From contig CALSRU010000012.1 in the NCBI GenBank assembly GCA_943788835.1, forward strand, positions 62,001 through 126,000: a stretch of 64,000 bases of DNA, written 5' to 3'. Both the position numbers and the translations under genes were made by a program. Below, one piece after another: positions 20,762 to 31,364 of this stretch. The notes below the pieces were generated by a model, which made no database searches, was not told the origin of the DNA, and was given only the letters and a program-made list of their open reading frames with translations. This DNA is from an uncultured Pseudomonadales bacterium. GTDB lineage: Bacteria; Pseudomonadota; Gammaproteobacteria; Pseudomonadales; UBA7434. Every line of letters starts with the position of its first letter. Positions within the stretch are counted from its first letter, which is position 1.

Positions 20762-20805
20762 TGGCTATTGTCTTTTGATGAGTATCCTGCAATAAAGGTA
20801 ACACG

Positions 20806-21828
20806 ATGACAATCAACAACGGTGGCAGCCAGCGCTCGAGCAACTCCGGCGCGTCAGATGAGCAGCTTATGAATGTCGATGAGCTAAGAAGGCAGCTTAG
20901 GCCGCTTGATTTATCGGGCACGCACGAGCACTCTGATGCAGAGCGCGGTTATTTCGATTTTTACGATATCAATTTCAGTCAAAAGCTTGACCGTGTTAAG
21001 CATCATTTTGGTTACGTAAAAAGTAATGACTCTCGATTGGCTTGCCACTATTTTGAAAATGAAGGTGCAGAAAGCACGTGTTTTATTGTGCATGGCTTCC
21101 TCGATCATGTGGGCTTATTTAATAAAGTCATCGACTATTTGTTACATCGTGGTTGCAACGTGGTGGCGTTTGATTTGCCTGGTCATGGCCTTTCCAGCGG
21201 TAAGCGTGCGCATGTAGAAAGTTTTGGTGACTATGTGCTGGCATTGCGGCAATGCTTGGAGTTTTTTTACAGGAAGACATCCACCCCGTGGCACGTGGTC
21301 GCGCAGAGTATGGGAGGAGCTATTGTTATGGACTACCTTCTAAGCCAGCAGTACGATGAGGCTACAGGGCCATTTGAAAAAGTGTTGTTGCTGGCCCCTT
21401 TGGTGCGTCCCGAAGGTTGGATGTCCATTAAAATTGCGAACAGGTTCTTGCGAGCATGGTTGCCTAGCACGAAACGGAAGTTTACGGTTAATTCGCACGA
21501 TCAGGAATTTTTAGACTTTGTTAGAACGCAAGATCCCCTCACTATAAAAGCTATTCCGCTTAAGTGGCTGTCTGCATTGGTTGTTTGGGAGCGACGTTTT
21601 CGCGAGCTTAGCTGGGGAGACAATGCTTTGTTGGTTGTGCAGGGTGATGATGACGGTACAGTTGACTGGCGTTACAATCAAAAGAAAATTGCTGAAAAAT
21701 TCCCAAAGGCTCGGTTTATGCCGATTAAAAACGCGCGTCATCACCTAGCTCATGAAAGCGATGAGTATTTTTCCCGAGTGACGCAGGCGGCCGATATCTA
21801 TTTCGAGCGACGAACTAAGCCGCGCTAG
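20806..21828 (+). CDS. Alpha/beta hydrolase (lysophospholipase/monoacylglycerol lipase-like)
   Basis: FIVHGFLDH, DLPGHGLSSGKRAHV, VAQSMGGAI nucleophile elbow. Confidence 0.8.
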   Translation: MTINNGGSQRSSNSGASDEQLMNVDELRRQLRPLDLSGTHEHSDAERGYFDFYDINFSQKLDRVKHHFGYVKSNDSRLACHYFENEGAESTCFIVHGFLDHVGLFNKVIDYLLHRGCNVVAFDLPGHGLSSGKRAHVESFGDYVLALRQCLEFFYRKTSTPWHVVAQSMGGAIVMDYLLSQQYDEATGPFEKVLLLAPLVRPEGWMSIKIANRFLRAWLPSTKRKFTVNSHDQEFLDFVRTQDPLTIKAIPLKWLSALVVWERRFRELSWGDNALLVVQGDDDGTVDWRYNQKKIAEKFPKARFMPIKNARHHLAHESDEYFSRVTQAADIYFERRTKPR

Positions 21829-21927
21829 CCAGATGCTATTTTTTTGGTAGCGGTGCGATAAACAATCAAACTATTTCAGGCAGCACTATCATGCTGCATA
21901 ACGAGTTAATTTATAGGATTCTTTCAG

Positions 21928-22503
21928 ATGGGTAAACAAGCCACTAGTGATGTTTTAGCAACGCATTACAAAAGTATTATTGAGGGTGTCGGTGAAGATG
22001 TTTCGCGCGAGGGTTTGCTAGATACGCCAACTCGGGCAGCGAAGGCTATTTTGTCAATCACTAGCGGTTATGAAAAGTCGTTAGATGATATTGTTAACGG
22101 CGCTGTATTTGAGTCGGGCAGCGACGAAATGGTTTTGGTTAAAAGTATCGAGATGTATTCGGTTTGTGAGCACCATGTTTTGCCTTTCATCGGCACCTGC
22201 CATATTGGCTATATTCCTAATGGTAAGGTGCTGGGGCTGTCAAAGTTTGCGCGCATAGTTGACATGTACTCGCGCCGCTTGCAAATCCAAGAGCGTTTAA
22301 CTCGTGAAATTGCCGATGCCATTTTATCTGTAACCGGAGCAGCCGGGGTTGGTGTCATTGTTGAAGCAAAGCATATGTGCATGATGATGCGCGGTGTTGA
22401 GAAACAGCATTCAACGATGGGCACTTCAGTCATGCTGGGTGAATTCCGTGAATCTTATAATACGCGACAAGAATTTTTGCGTCTGCTAGGCGACATGGGT
22501 TGA
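21928..22503 (+). CDS. folE: GTP cyclohydrolase I
   Basis: [50 protein letters not shown]. Confidence 0.95.
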   Translation: MGKQATSDVLATHYKSIIEGVGEDVSREGLLDTPTRAAKAILSITSGYEKSLDDIVNGAVFESGSDEMVLVKSIEMYSVCEHHVLPFIGTCHIGYIPNGKVLGLSKFARIVDMYSRRLQIQERLTREIADAILSVTGAAGVGVIVEAKHMCMMMRGVEKQHSTMGTSVMLGEFRESYNTRQEFLRLLGDMG

Positions 22504-24284
22504 AATTTAAAAGCATGTCGCTCAGCCATTTTTGCAAGCTCACTTTCGGCGCATTGCTGTGCTTGAGTTTGGGCGCCTGCAGTTCTTGCGATAAGGCAAG
22601 CTGTGATGGCAGTGAAAACAATGGTGGCGGCACCGGAGGTGGTGACGATGGCCCATGCCCTGCCTTGGGTGATTTGACGGTTGAATTCGTTCAAGCGTTT
22701 GGCGGCGATACTTTTTGCGAAATAAGCGGCAGCTTGAGCACCAATGCAACACTCAAGGCCGATATAGATTGGCGACTTAATGGCACGGTTAGCGTGGGTG
22801 ATGAGGCGGGCAGTAGCGCCTCTTTGGTCATTGAGCCGGGCGCGACGCTCAAAGGAAATATTGCAGGCACAGTAACTGAGTATGTCTACATTTACCCGGG
22901 TTCTTCATTGCGTGCCGTGGGCACTGCTGATGCGCCGATTATTTTTTCATCTAACGATGATGGATACAGCCTTGAATCGGGTTTAGGTGAGTGGGGCGGT
23001 TTAATTATTGAAGACAGTGTAGCGGTGCAGACTAATGTTCAGCTCGAATACTTCGTGGTTGCCGAGGCGGGCGCGCCGGTCACCGTTGCAGGAAATGACT
23101 ACGCGGCTAACATTTCATTATATGGCGATCACGATACGTCTAAGTTGCGCTATGTGCAGTCACATGTGTCAGGCAGGGACGGTATCAGTATTACCGCTGC
23201 CGACAACGCTAATCTGGCACGACTAGAATGGTTGTTGGTGACTGGCGCGAATCGTGATGGCGTGCATTACACTAATTTTAGTGGCTTGATTAAAGATTTA
23301 TTAGTTATCCATAGTCCAGGGCTTTTCCCACCCGGTGTCGATCAAGGAGTTGGGGGCCGCGCGGGCATTCGAGCTGGCGGTAATCCTACAAAAGCTCCGT
23401 TGATTGTTAATGCCACATTGGTGGGCCGTGACACTTCGCAAGCATTGCCTGGTAACTTCAGTCGTGAATTTGGCTTGGTGTTTGAGGATGGCCTCAAGGC
23501 GGCACGCATAGCCAATATGGCAATTGCCAATTTTAGAAACGGTTGTTATGAAATTGGTTTGAATAATGAATTTGATGAGAATGTTGATTTATCGAGCATG
23601 GCGCTACTGACTCCAGCCGCTAACGATAGCAACTTTGTCGACGGCGTGCATTGCGTGAACGAAACAGAAGTTATCGATGGCTCCGGCGGATCCTTCAAAA
23701 CAGTGAGGTTTGGTGGCGGCGATATTCCTCCCGAGCTGCAGGGTTTAGGTGATGGCGAGGGCATCAGTTTTTACAGTGGTTTTAATAGCATAGATTTTTC
23801 TGGCGAAAGCGTTAGTGCAGGCAATGGCAATACCTTCACCTCGAGTTGGTTTGTTGACAGCATAGCTGGCCTTGCCAATCAAACCATAGATTTAAGGCGC
23901 TATAACGAAGGTGATACGAATGACAATGGTGTGGTCGACACGATTGATGATAATTTTTCACCGCTGTTTGATAGTGACTTAGACCCATTGTTTGGTGGAG
24001 TCTTCAAGCCCGCAGTATTTATTGATTTTGATTCAGAGTCGCCCAATTACTTGAACCCACTCGACCCCCAACCTACCGGCAGTTTTGTATGCGGGTTTGT
24101 GCAAGGCGTCAGTTCAGTCGAGTTTTATTGCGGGCCGGCAGGTTCATCGGGCGCTCTTACCTACGAAGGCTTCAGCCTCACAGTGGTGGGTGCGGTGCGC
24201 TCACCTCTAGATAGTGAAGCGACACAGTTTGACGGCTGGACAATACAAACGGATGAGGATGAAGGCTTTCGCCCATTACGGTAG
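22500..24284 (+). CDS. Secreted lipoprotein, probable right-handed beta-helix; unknown function
   Basis: LSLGACSSC lipobox, Gly/Asp-rich linker, repetitive beta-strand pattern; TTG start overlaps folE stop. Confidence 0.55.
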   Translation: MKFKSMSLSHFCKLTFGALLCLSLGACSSCDKASCDGSENNGGGTGGGDDGPCPALGDLTVEFVQAFGGDTFCEISGSLSTNATLKADIDWRLNGTVSVGDEAGSSASLVIEPGATLKGNIAGTVTEYVYIYPGSSLRAVGTADAPIIFSSNDDGYSLESGLGEWGGLIIEDSVAVQTNVQLEYFVVAEAGAPVTVAGNDYAANISLYGDHDTSKLRYVQSHVSGRDGISITAADNANLARLEWLLVTGANRDGVHYTNFSGLIKDLLVIHSPGLFPPGVDQGVGGRAGIRAGGNPTKAPLIVNATLVGRDTSQALPGNFSREFGLVFEDGLKAARIANMAIANFRNGCYEIGLNNEFDENVDLSSMALLTPAANDSNFVDGVHCVNETEVIDGSGGSFKTVRFGGGDIPPELQGLGDGEGISFYSGFNSIDFSGESVSAGNGNTFTSSWFVDSIAGLANQTIDLRRYNEGDTNDNGVVDTIDDNFSPLFDSDLDPLFGGVFKPAVFIDFDSESPNYLNPLDPQPTGSFVCGFVQGVSSVEFYCGPAGSSGALTYEGFSLTVVGAVRSPLDSEATQFDGWTIQTDEDEGFRPLR

Positions 24285-24335
24285 AGGCTTGCGTGAAGAA
24301 ATCTAATCCGATTTCTAGGCAAATTCCCCATATTC

Positions 24336-25019
24336 TTAACTAGATTCTTTAACCGTAACGCCATTGGCGCCGCCCACAATTAAAATATCAGCGGCGCGTG
24401 ATGCAAATAAACCATTTGAGACTACGCCCACGATATTGTTAATAGTTTTTTCTAAATCAATAGGGTTAAGAATTTTTAAATTGTGTACGTCCAAAATATG
24501 ATTGCCATTATCGGTGACCACCCCTGCGCGGTACTCTGGCATTCCGCCTAGGCCGGCAAGTTTGCGTGCTACATAGCTGCGCGCCATAGGAATAACTTCA
24601 ACCGGCAGCGCAAAGGCCCCGAGCACACCTACCAGTTTGCTTTCATCCACAATACAAACAAACTTTCTGGCCACCGCAGCAACAATTTTTTCGCGCGTTA
24701 AAGCGGCGCCGCCACCTTTAATCAGTTGCAGATGAGTATTACTTTCATCGGCACCATCCACATAGAATTCAAGCTCATTCACTTCGTTGAGGTCCATCAC
24801 GCTAATGCCGTGATCTTGCAGCCTTTGTGTGCTTTCATCAGAGCTGGATACGGCTGCCCTAAATAAATGCTTTACACTGGCCAATTCGTCAATAAAGTAA
24901 TTCACCGTTGAGCCGGTGCCGACGCCCACAATGCTATTGTTTTCTAGCATCGGTTTAATGTGCGCTAAAGCAGCTTTGGCTGCATCCATTTTTTGTTGGT
25001 TTTGAGCGGTCTGTGACAT
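24336..25019 (-). CDS. rpiA: Ribose-5-phosphate isomerase A
   Basis: [35 protein letters not shown]. Confidence 0.95.
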   Translation of the reverse strand: MSQTAQNQQKMDAAKAALAHIKPMLENNSIVGVGTGSTVNYFIDELASVKHLFRAAVSSSDESTQRLQDHGISVMDLNEVNELEFYVDGADESNTHLQLIKGGGAALTREKIVAAVARKFVCIVDESKLVGVLGAFALPVEVIPMARSYVARKLAGLGGMPEYRAGVVTDNGNHILDVHNLKILNPIDLEKTINNIVGVVSNGLFASRAADILIVGGANGVTVKESS

Positions 25020-25107
25020 GGCAAAATCCAATAGCAAAGAGTGAATAAATTGGGTGCCCACTATAAGCGAACTTGTACAGTAATGCTTAGACTGAGAGGG
25101 GTCTTAA

Positions 25108-25710
25108 TTAAAAATATGTTACCGCTTTTTCAGTAGCGATGGCATCTAGCTTGATGTCCCATGGTTGCGCAGCAATAGGGGTTGTTTGTTGGCAGCTGTG
25201 GGCAACGCCCATGATAACCGGCCGGCGCGATTTTTTAGTTGTCTGCATTGCTCCGCCATACTGCGCTAAAAAGCGATCATAGTATCCGCCGCCACGTCCC
25301 AGCCGATTGCCTTCAAGGTCGAATGCCACCAGTGGCGTTAATATAAGATCAAACGCAGGTAGCTTAATAGGGGTTGTTTGCGCTGCGGGCACCTTGACTC
25401 CCCACTGCTTTGTCATCAGCTGATCGCCTTTTTTATAGCGCACAAAATACATTTCCTTGCGTGCATTAAAGGCGGGCGTGTATATGGCTTTACCTTGCTG
25501 CCAGGCCTTGGCAATAATATTTTGCAGTGCTATTTCGCCGTCGTCGGCAATATAAGTAGCGATAACTTTGGCGCGTAAAAAAGAGGGCGTTGCGCATAAT
25601 TGTTTACTCAAGCGCAGTGCGGCTTGCTGCTGCTGCCTGGGTCTGAGCCGACGACGTTGTTGTCGATGCTCTTGGCGTAGTTTGGATCGGGCTGCGTGGG
25701 TCAAATGCAA
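25108..25710 (-). CDS. fau: 5-formyltetrahydrofolate cyclo-ligase
   Basis: DLILTPLVAFDLEGNRLGRGGGYYDRFL motif; located downstream of 6S RNA. Confidence 0.9.
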   Translation of the reverse strand: MHLTHAARSKLRQEHRQQRRRLRPRQQQQAALRLSKQLCATPSFLRAKVIATYIADDGEIALQNIIAKAWQQGKAIYTPAFNARKEMYFVRYKKGDQLMTKQWGVKVPAAQTTPIKLPAFDLILTPLVAFDLEGNRLGRGGGYYDRFLAQYGGAMQTTKKSRRPVIMGVAHSCQQTTPIAAQPWDIKLDAIATEKAVTYF

Positions 25711-25984
25711 AGTTCACTCAAGATCATTGAAGTGCGCTGGCTCTTCCTGCCTATACGCTTAATGAGGATGATACTGCGTTAGTGCAACCTAGGGCAACGC
25801 AGGGCTTTGATAGCAGGTGATGTTTATGGGTCGATGCGGGAAATGTGTAAAGAAAAGCGTGGTGAAGGTTAGATCGGTTTAGCTAGGTTGAAATTGGCTT
25901 GATTTAAACAAGCTGATTTCAAAAGGTTTGTTTAAATTAGCAAGGCAACGCCGATTAATGCAGTGTTAGCTTATGTGAAGTGGT

Positions 25985-26168
25985 GCGCCCCAGGGTACCG
26001 CTGTCGTTGCGGCCTCGAACCGAAAGGTTCAAGGTGGTGGCACTGTTCGCGTCAAAGGCTTCCCGGTAAACCAGGCATGCACACAAACGCGGCGAGTAAC
26101 CCCCAAAGCGGTATTATCGGCTCAAGGACATGCTGACTGGCAAATACCTCAGGGTGCCGAAGCAGTAT
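25985..26168 (-). ncRNA. ssrS: 6S RNA (SsrS)
   Basis: Minus-strand sequence contains CCTTGAGCCGATAATACC, GCATGCCTGG, GGGAAGCCT and ACCACCTTGAACCTTTCGGTTCGAGG, resembling E. coli 6S RNA; complementary closing stem; zapA-ssrS-fau synteny; ends approximate. Confidence 0.88.
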
Positions 26169-26303
26169 AAACTAGAAGTTCGCGCACCGATACTAAATAG
26201 TTAGAGCGTTTGAGTTTAAAGTGGAGTGATTTATTTTTATAACGTTATATAGGCGCGCAGTACCGTCATAATTTATGCGCTGAGGCAGGCCGGTTGCTTG
26301 GGG

Positions 26304-26334
26304 AAAGTTAAAAAACTTTACGTTTTTTAACTTT
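26304..26334. repeat. Perfect 13-bp AT-rich inverted repeat, 5-nt loop
   Basis: AAAGTTAAAAAAC-tttac-GTTTTTTAACTTT between zapA and ssrS. Confidence 0.9.
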
Positions 26335-26480
26335 ATTCTTGTTGGCTTTGACTAGCACTTCAAAGTTTTTCAATTTGACGACGCTGCATCGCTCACTAGA
26401 TTTATTGATAGTAATTACTATTGTGGTATTACAAGCGCGCAAGCTTTTTTGTGCTGACTGCTCGGACGCGCAACCTTTAC

Positions 26481-26837
26481 TTATATTTCCATTTGCTTGG
26501 CGCTTTGTAAGGCGTTGTCGAGCTTGCGGTTGAGCTTTTTCAAAAGGTTGGTGGTTTCTTTGCCCTCTGCGCGATCTTTAGCTTGCAAAAATTCATGCGT
26601 GATATTGAGCCCCGCCATTACAGCTATTCTTTCTAGGCCAATTACTTTACCGGTTTCACGGATTTCTCGCATGCGCTGATCAAGCTGTGTGGCGGCCAAT
26701 ACAAGATCGTCTTGCTCGTCAGCAGGGCAGGTTACCTGATAATCTTTGCCTAAAATTTTTACATCGATAACCGTCGGCTCATCGCCTTCGGGTTTTGTAG
26801 GTTTGGGTGGCACAGTACCGCGCGACAAACTGGTCAT
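26481..26837 (-). CDS. zapA: Cell division protein ZapA
   Basis: VDVKILGKDYQVTCPADEQDDLVLAATQLDQRMREIRETGKVIGLERIAVMAGLNI. Confidence 0.9.
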   Translation of the reverse strand: MTSLSRGTVPPKPTKPEGDEPTVIDVKILGKDYQVTCPADEQDDLVLAATQLDQRMREIRETGKVIGLERIAVMAGLNITHEFLQAKDRAEGKETTNLLKKLNRKLDNALQSAKQMEI

Positions 26838-27040
26838 TCGCCATTCTCCATTGATTTAAGTCGACTAATCATTGCTTCTACTTTTGTGCGAGCGGTTTCA
26901 TTTTTAATGAGCAACTGTCTGCGCTCGCCCAGCCAATCATTTTCACGCGTGCGCAAACTTTTGTTTTCTTTGTCCAGTGCGCTGCATAGCGCAACAAGCT
27001 CATCAACCTTTTCTTCAAGGTTTTCTAAGTAGTCTCTCAT
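26834..27040 (-). CDS. Small coiled-coil protein (TIGR02449-like), coupled to zapA
   Basis: LEEKVDELVALCSALDKENKSLRTRENDWLGERRQLLIKNETARTKVEAMISRLKSME; overlaps zapA start. Confidence 0.75.
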   Translation of the reverse strand: MRDYLENLEEKVDELVALCSALDKENKSLRTRENDWLGERRQLLIKNETARTKVEAMISRLKSMENGE

Positions 27041-27432
27041 GAACTTTTATCCGAGTTTGACAACCGCTGACGGTTGCGCGCAAGCGCAGCGTTGCATGTG
27101 TGGTTAACTGTGTGACAGCTCGTTATGGCCTAGAGCAGCACTGCATGTGTGGTGCGGCGGTTAATAAGTGCTTGTTGTGGCGCTTAGTTGGCAGCTATTG
27201 AGCCGGTATTTCAGCAACAGTGCGCGTAAGGCCTCGTTTTTACTCCGCTATAACGTCATTGAATGCCATACGGTTTAATCTAGACAGCTAATATAGTGCG
27301 CCTGAGCAAGATGGTCAATCATTGCGCGACAATTCCGAATACACAATATTACTGCCTGTCGATTAGTCAGGATGTCCCCTATAATCGCTCTGTTGAAATG
27401 GCCTATCAAAATTAAGGCACAGCCGGCGGCTA

Positions 27433-28242
27433 TTGAATTGGCGGCAACCTAAAACGAGTAAAGGTGAAAAGTTGGATAACGCACAAAGAAGTACTCTCAA
27501 TGCTCCGCAAGATTTTGATGAGCTGGCCGACTGGCTGGTGACTATTGGCAGTCAGTTTTCACCGGCTGAATTACATGGTGCCTTGGTGGGAGCGTTGTCT
27601 GGTGCGATGCGTCTGCCGGCGCGTCAATGGGCGCTGTTTGGGCTGGCGGTCACTGGCGCCGATCAGCGTTTAGATGAGGGTCAGTTTGAAGAAGCTATAG
27701 GCATACTGGGAGGACTGGCGAGTACACAGCTTGAGCAGCTCACCGATATTGAAATGGCTTTTCAGTTGTTTCTACCCGATGATGACCATGAAATTGAGCA
27801 GCGTACTGAGAGTTTGGCTCATTGGTGTAAAGGTTTTTTGGGCGGTTTTGCCGAGGCTCGAGCGCATACGGGTAAAGCGGCCAAAGATCAGTCGAAGCCT
27901 GAGTTAACGCCGTCGGTAGTAGAGGCCTTGCAAGATATGGCGGCTATTGCGCAAGCCAGTGCTCAGGGCGCTGTGGCGTCGCAAGACGATGGCGATCATC
28001 AGCCCGAAGAGGCGGCTGACTGGGACGAAGAGAATGATCTATTCGATCCGCTTGCGGTTGAGGCCCCTCGCGAGAGCACTGGCGACGAGGAAGCCGAGCG
28101 CGATTATGTGGAGGTGATTGAGTACTTGCGCCTTGCCGCATTAACGGTCTTTACCGAACATGGCTGGGTTGAGGCAACACCAGTGAGCAAAACTTCACCG
28201 AAGCCAGCACCGCCTGCGGATAACGAGCGTACATTACATTAG
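27433..28242 (+). CDS. ygfB: UPF0149 family protein (YgfB-like); start may be TTG at 27472
   Basis: SPAELHGALVGALSG, LAHWCKGFLGGF; upstream of pepP-ubiH. Confidence 0.85.
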   Translation: MNWRQPKTSKGEKLDNAQRSTLNAPQDFDELADWLVTIGSQFSPAELHGALVGALSGAMRLPARQWALFGLAVTGADQRLDEGQFEEAIGILGGLASTQLEQLTDIEMAFQLFLPDDDHEIEQRTESLAHWCKGFLGGFAEARAHTGKAAKDQSKPELTPSVVEALQDMAAIAQASAQGAVASQDDGDHQPEEAADWDEENDLFDPLAVEAPRESTGDEEAERDYVEVIEYLRLAALTVFTEHGWVEATPVSKTSPKPAPPADNERTLH

Positions 28243-28319
28243 AGCGCACCGGTAAACGCTTATAGATGCTTACTGTTAATGAGCGCAGCTTTTTGGACAT
28301 ACTCAACTGACCCCATACC

Positions 28320-29966
28320 ATGCCTACATCGAATAACTACAAGCCAAAGATTACTCCCAGTATTTCTCGCCAAGAATTTGCTAGGCGTCGTCGTAATTTA
28401 ATGCAGCAGATGGAAGTTGACAGTATTGCCATTGTGCCTTCAGCCTCAATGGTCATTCGCAACCGTGACGCTGAATTTAAATTTCGCCAAGACAGCGATT
28501 TTCATTATTTGACCGGTTTTAATGAGCCAGAAGCGGTGTTGGTGTTAATACCCGGGCGGGCGCATGGTGAGTGTTTACTATTTTGTCGTGAGCGTGATCC
28601 CGAGCGCGAGCTGTGGGATGGCTATCGGCAGGGGCCGGAGGGCGTTGTTGAAAATTTTGGCGCCGATGATGCCTTCCCTATCAGCGACATTGACGATATT
28701 TTGCCAGGCTTGCTAGAAAGCCGAGAGCGCGTTTATTACGCAATGGGTAAGTGGCCGGATTTTGATCGCCAGGTAATGGATTGGGTTAACGTATTGCGCG
28801 CCAATGCGCGAGCTGGTGCGCATCCGCCAGGTGAGTTTTTGGATTTGGATCACCTCTTACACGACTTGCGGCTTTACAAAAGCGCTGCCGAACTGCGCGT
28901 TATGCGCGCAGCCGCCTGTATATCGGCCGAGGCACACATGCGCGCCATGGCAAAGTGCCGGCCGGGGATGATGGAGTATGAGCTGGAGGCGGAATATCTC
29001 TACGCCTTTGGAACCGCTGGTGCTCAGCATCCGGCGTACAATTCAATCGTAGGCGCTGGTGTTAACGGCTGTATTTTGCACTATGTTGAAAACGACAGCA
29101 TGATTCGAGATGGCGACTTGGTATTGGTGGATGCCGGTTGCGAGCTCAATTGCTATGCATCAGATATTACGCGTACTTTTCCGGCTAACGGCAAGTTCAG
29201 CAAGGCCCAGCAAGCTCTGTATGAGGTGGTTTTGGATGCTCAACTCGAAGCTATTAAAGCAGCCGTGCCGGGTAACCATTGGAACGAGCCGCACGATGTG
29301 ACGGTGAGCGTCATCACGCAAGGCTTGATTGATTTAAAGCTGTTATCGGGTGAGCTCAACGAGTTAGTTGAGACCGAAGCTTACAAGCCTTTTTACATGC
29401 ATCGAGCGGGACATTGGCTGGGTATGGATGTGCATGATGTAGGTGATTATAAAGTTCATAATGAATGGCGGGTGCTCGAGCCGGGTATGGTGATGACCAT
29501 AGAGCCGGGCATTTATGTGGCGGCAGCCAATACTAAAGTAGCAGCCAAGTGGCGAGGTATTGGAATACGTATTGAAGATGACATCGCGTTGACGCAGTCG
29601 GGTAATGACGTTTTGACCCGCGATGTTTGTAAAAGTGTGGCCGATATTGAGGCGCATATGCGTCAGTCGCATGCAATCCCCGCTGTTTCAGGTTCCGCCA
29701 AAGCCAAAATCAAAGCTGCGAGCAAGAAAGCAACTGCTAAGACGGTAGCCACCGCTCGGACTAAAGCCACGGTTGAGAGTAAAGCGAAGCCCAAAGTGAA
29801 ATCTCATGCGTCGTTAAAATCTAAAGCGGCGTCAAAGTCTAAGTTAAAAGCCAAGGCTGCATCCAGCAGCAAGACAAAGCCGACTAAAAAAACATTGCCT
29901 AAGAAAAAATCGGTGTCGGTGGTAAAAAAATCTCCACCTAAGCCTCGTTTGAGAAAGCGTAAATAA
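28320..29966 (+). CDS. pepP: Xaa-Pro aminopeptidase with Lys/Ala-rich C-terminal extension
   Basis: FRQDSDFHYLTGFNEPEAV, DAGCELNCYASDITRTFPANGKF, HRAGHWLGMDVHDVG, TIEPGIYV; unusual basic tail. Confidence 0.93.
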   Translation: MPTSNNYKPKITPSISRQEFARRRRNLMQQMEVDSIAIVPSASMVIRNRDAEFKFRQDSDFHYLTGFNEPEAVLVLIPGRAHGECLLFCRERDPERELWDGYRQGPEGVVENFGADDAFPISDIDDILPGLLESRERVYYAMGKWPDFDRQVMDWVNVLRANARAGAHPPGEFLDLDHLLHDLRLYKSAAELRVMRAAACISAEAHMRAMAKCRPGMMEYELEAEYLYAFGTAGAQHPAYNSIVGAGVNGCILHYVENDSMIRDGDLVLVDAGCELNCYASDITRTFPANGKFSKAQQALYEVVLDAQLEAIKAAVPGNHWNEPHDVTVSVITQGLIDLKLLSGELNELVETEAYKPFYMHRAGHWLGMDVHDVGDYKVHNEWRVLEPGMVMTIEPGIYVAAANTKVAAKWRGIGIRIEDDIALTQSGNDVLTRDVCKSVADIEAHMRQSHAIPAVSGSAKAKIKAASKKATAKTVATARTKATVESKAKPKVKSHASLKSKAASKSKLKAKAASSSKTKPTKKTLPKKKSVSVVKKSPPKPRLRKRK

Positions 29967-30016
29967 ATTGAGCGTGTCCCTCCCTATGTGCTGCAAATCA
30001 TTGAAGGTTCTGTCGA

Positions 30017-31282
30017 ATGCGTCATGACTTTGACGTCATTATTGTCGGCGCTGGTATTGCTGGCAGCGCTCTTGCTTGCAGCCTGAGTTCAGGCTTTTAT
30101 GCCGGCACCAAGGGCTTGCGTATTGCCTTAGTTGAGGCGCATAAAGTTTCCGACAAGTTGCCCGCTCAAGGCGGCGAGGTTAAAGGCTTCGATGCTCGCG
30201 TGAGTGCGTTGACGCGCGCATCGATCGACTATTTTGAAAAGCTTGGAGTATGGTCGGCAATGACGGCCCTGCGCAGCTGCCCGTTTGTGGGCATGCAAGT
30301 TTGGGATGCGCGTGGTACGGGCGAAATCAATTTCGATGCGCAGGCCATGGGTGTAGGTTATTTAGGCCATATTGTTGAAAACCGGGTGATCACCGCGGCC
30401 TTAATGAGTGCTGTGCGTGAGCAGCGAGTTGAAATATTAGATGGCTGTGCCGTATCGTCCATTGTGTTGCCTAAAGCCGGCGAACGCCAGCAGGCTGATG
30501 GTGGTGCTCAGGTGACGCTGAACAACGGCTCTAGGATGACAGCGGATTTGGTTGTGGCGGCCGACGGGGCGCATTCACCTTGTCGCCAAATGCTCGGAAT
30601 GCCAGTGCGTGCCTGGGATTACCAGCAAGATGCCATTGTATGTACGGTCGCTGTTAGTCAGCCCCATCAATATACCGCTTGGCAAACTTTTACTGGCACA
30701 GGGCCATTGGCATATTTGCCGTTGATGACTGAGCCGAAATCAAGTGACCACGCAGGTCCACACTATTGCTCTATCGTTTGGTCGCAGACGCGCGAGCGAG
30801 CAGAGCAGCTGCTGGCTTTGCCCGAAGCTGAGTTTTGTCAGCAGTTGGCGAGTGCGCTGGAATTTCGATTAGGTGATGTTGTGGCGGTGTCTCGGCGTCA
30901 ATCTTTTTCTTTGCAGCAGCAGCATGCCATCGACTACGTACATGAAGGCTTTGCCTTGATTGCTGATGCGGCGCATACGATTCATCCGCTGGCCGGGCAG
31001 GGCATTAACCTGGGTATTGGCGATGTGCAAGAGTTGGCGCAGACTATTGCCATGGCCACTGCTGACGGCGCGCCGCTCGGAGAGCTTGCTCGCCTGCAGC
31101 GATATCAGCGCGCGCGCAAAACTGATAATCTCGCTATGATGGCTGTGGTTGAGGGCTTTAAGCGTTTGTATGAGCCGGTACCGTTGCCAGTCATGTGGTT
31201 GCGCAACTGGGGTATGCAGCAAGTGAATAGCCTGCCATGGCTTAAAAATAAAATCCTTAAATACGCAATGGGGTTGGGCTAG
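30017..31282 (+). CDS. ubiH: UbiH-family FAD-dependent hydroxylase
   Basis: DVIIVGAGIAGSALA, DGAHSPCRQ, ADAAHTIHPLAGQGINLGIGDV. Confidence 0.9.
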   Translation: MRHDFDVIIVGAGIAGSALACSLSSGFYAGTKGLRIALVEAHKVSDKLPAQGGEVKGFDARVSALTRASIDYFEKLGVWSAMTALRSCPFVGMQVWDARGTGEINFDAQAMGVGYLGHIVENRVITAALMSAVREQRVEILDGCAVSSIVLPKAGERQQADGGAQVTLNNGSRMTADLVVAADGAHSPCRQMLGMPVRAWDYQQDAIVCTVAVSQPHQYTAWQTFTGTGPLAYLPLMTEPKSSDHAGPHYCSIVWSQTRERAEQLLALPEAEFCQQLASALEFRLGDVVAVSRRQSFSLQQQHAIDYVHEGFALIADAAHTIHPLAGQGINLGIGDVQELAQTIAMATADGAPLGELARLQRYQRARKTDNLAMMAVVEGFKRLYEPVPLPVMWLRNWGMQQVNSLPWLKNKILKYAMGLG

Positions 31283-31364
31283 ATCAGTGCCGGTGTTTTC
31301 TGTTCAGGCTTTGCTGCCCGCCGCATTATGAATATCGCCGCTACTGGATTTGAGCTGAGACCTT

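Noticed and set aside
27093-27152. Direct repeat TGCATGTGTGG (27093 and 27142) and CAACCGctgaCGGTTG hairpin
   Set aside because: Short and in a divergent intergenic region; could easily be chance.
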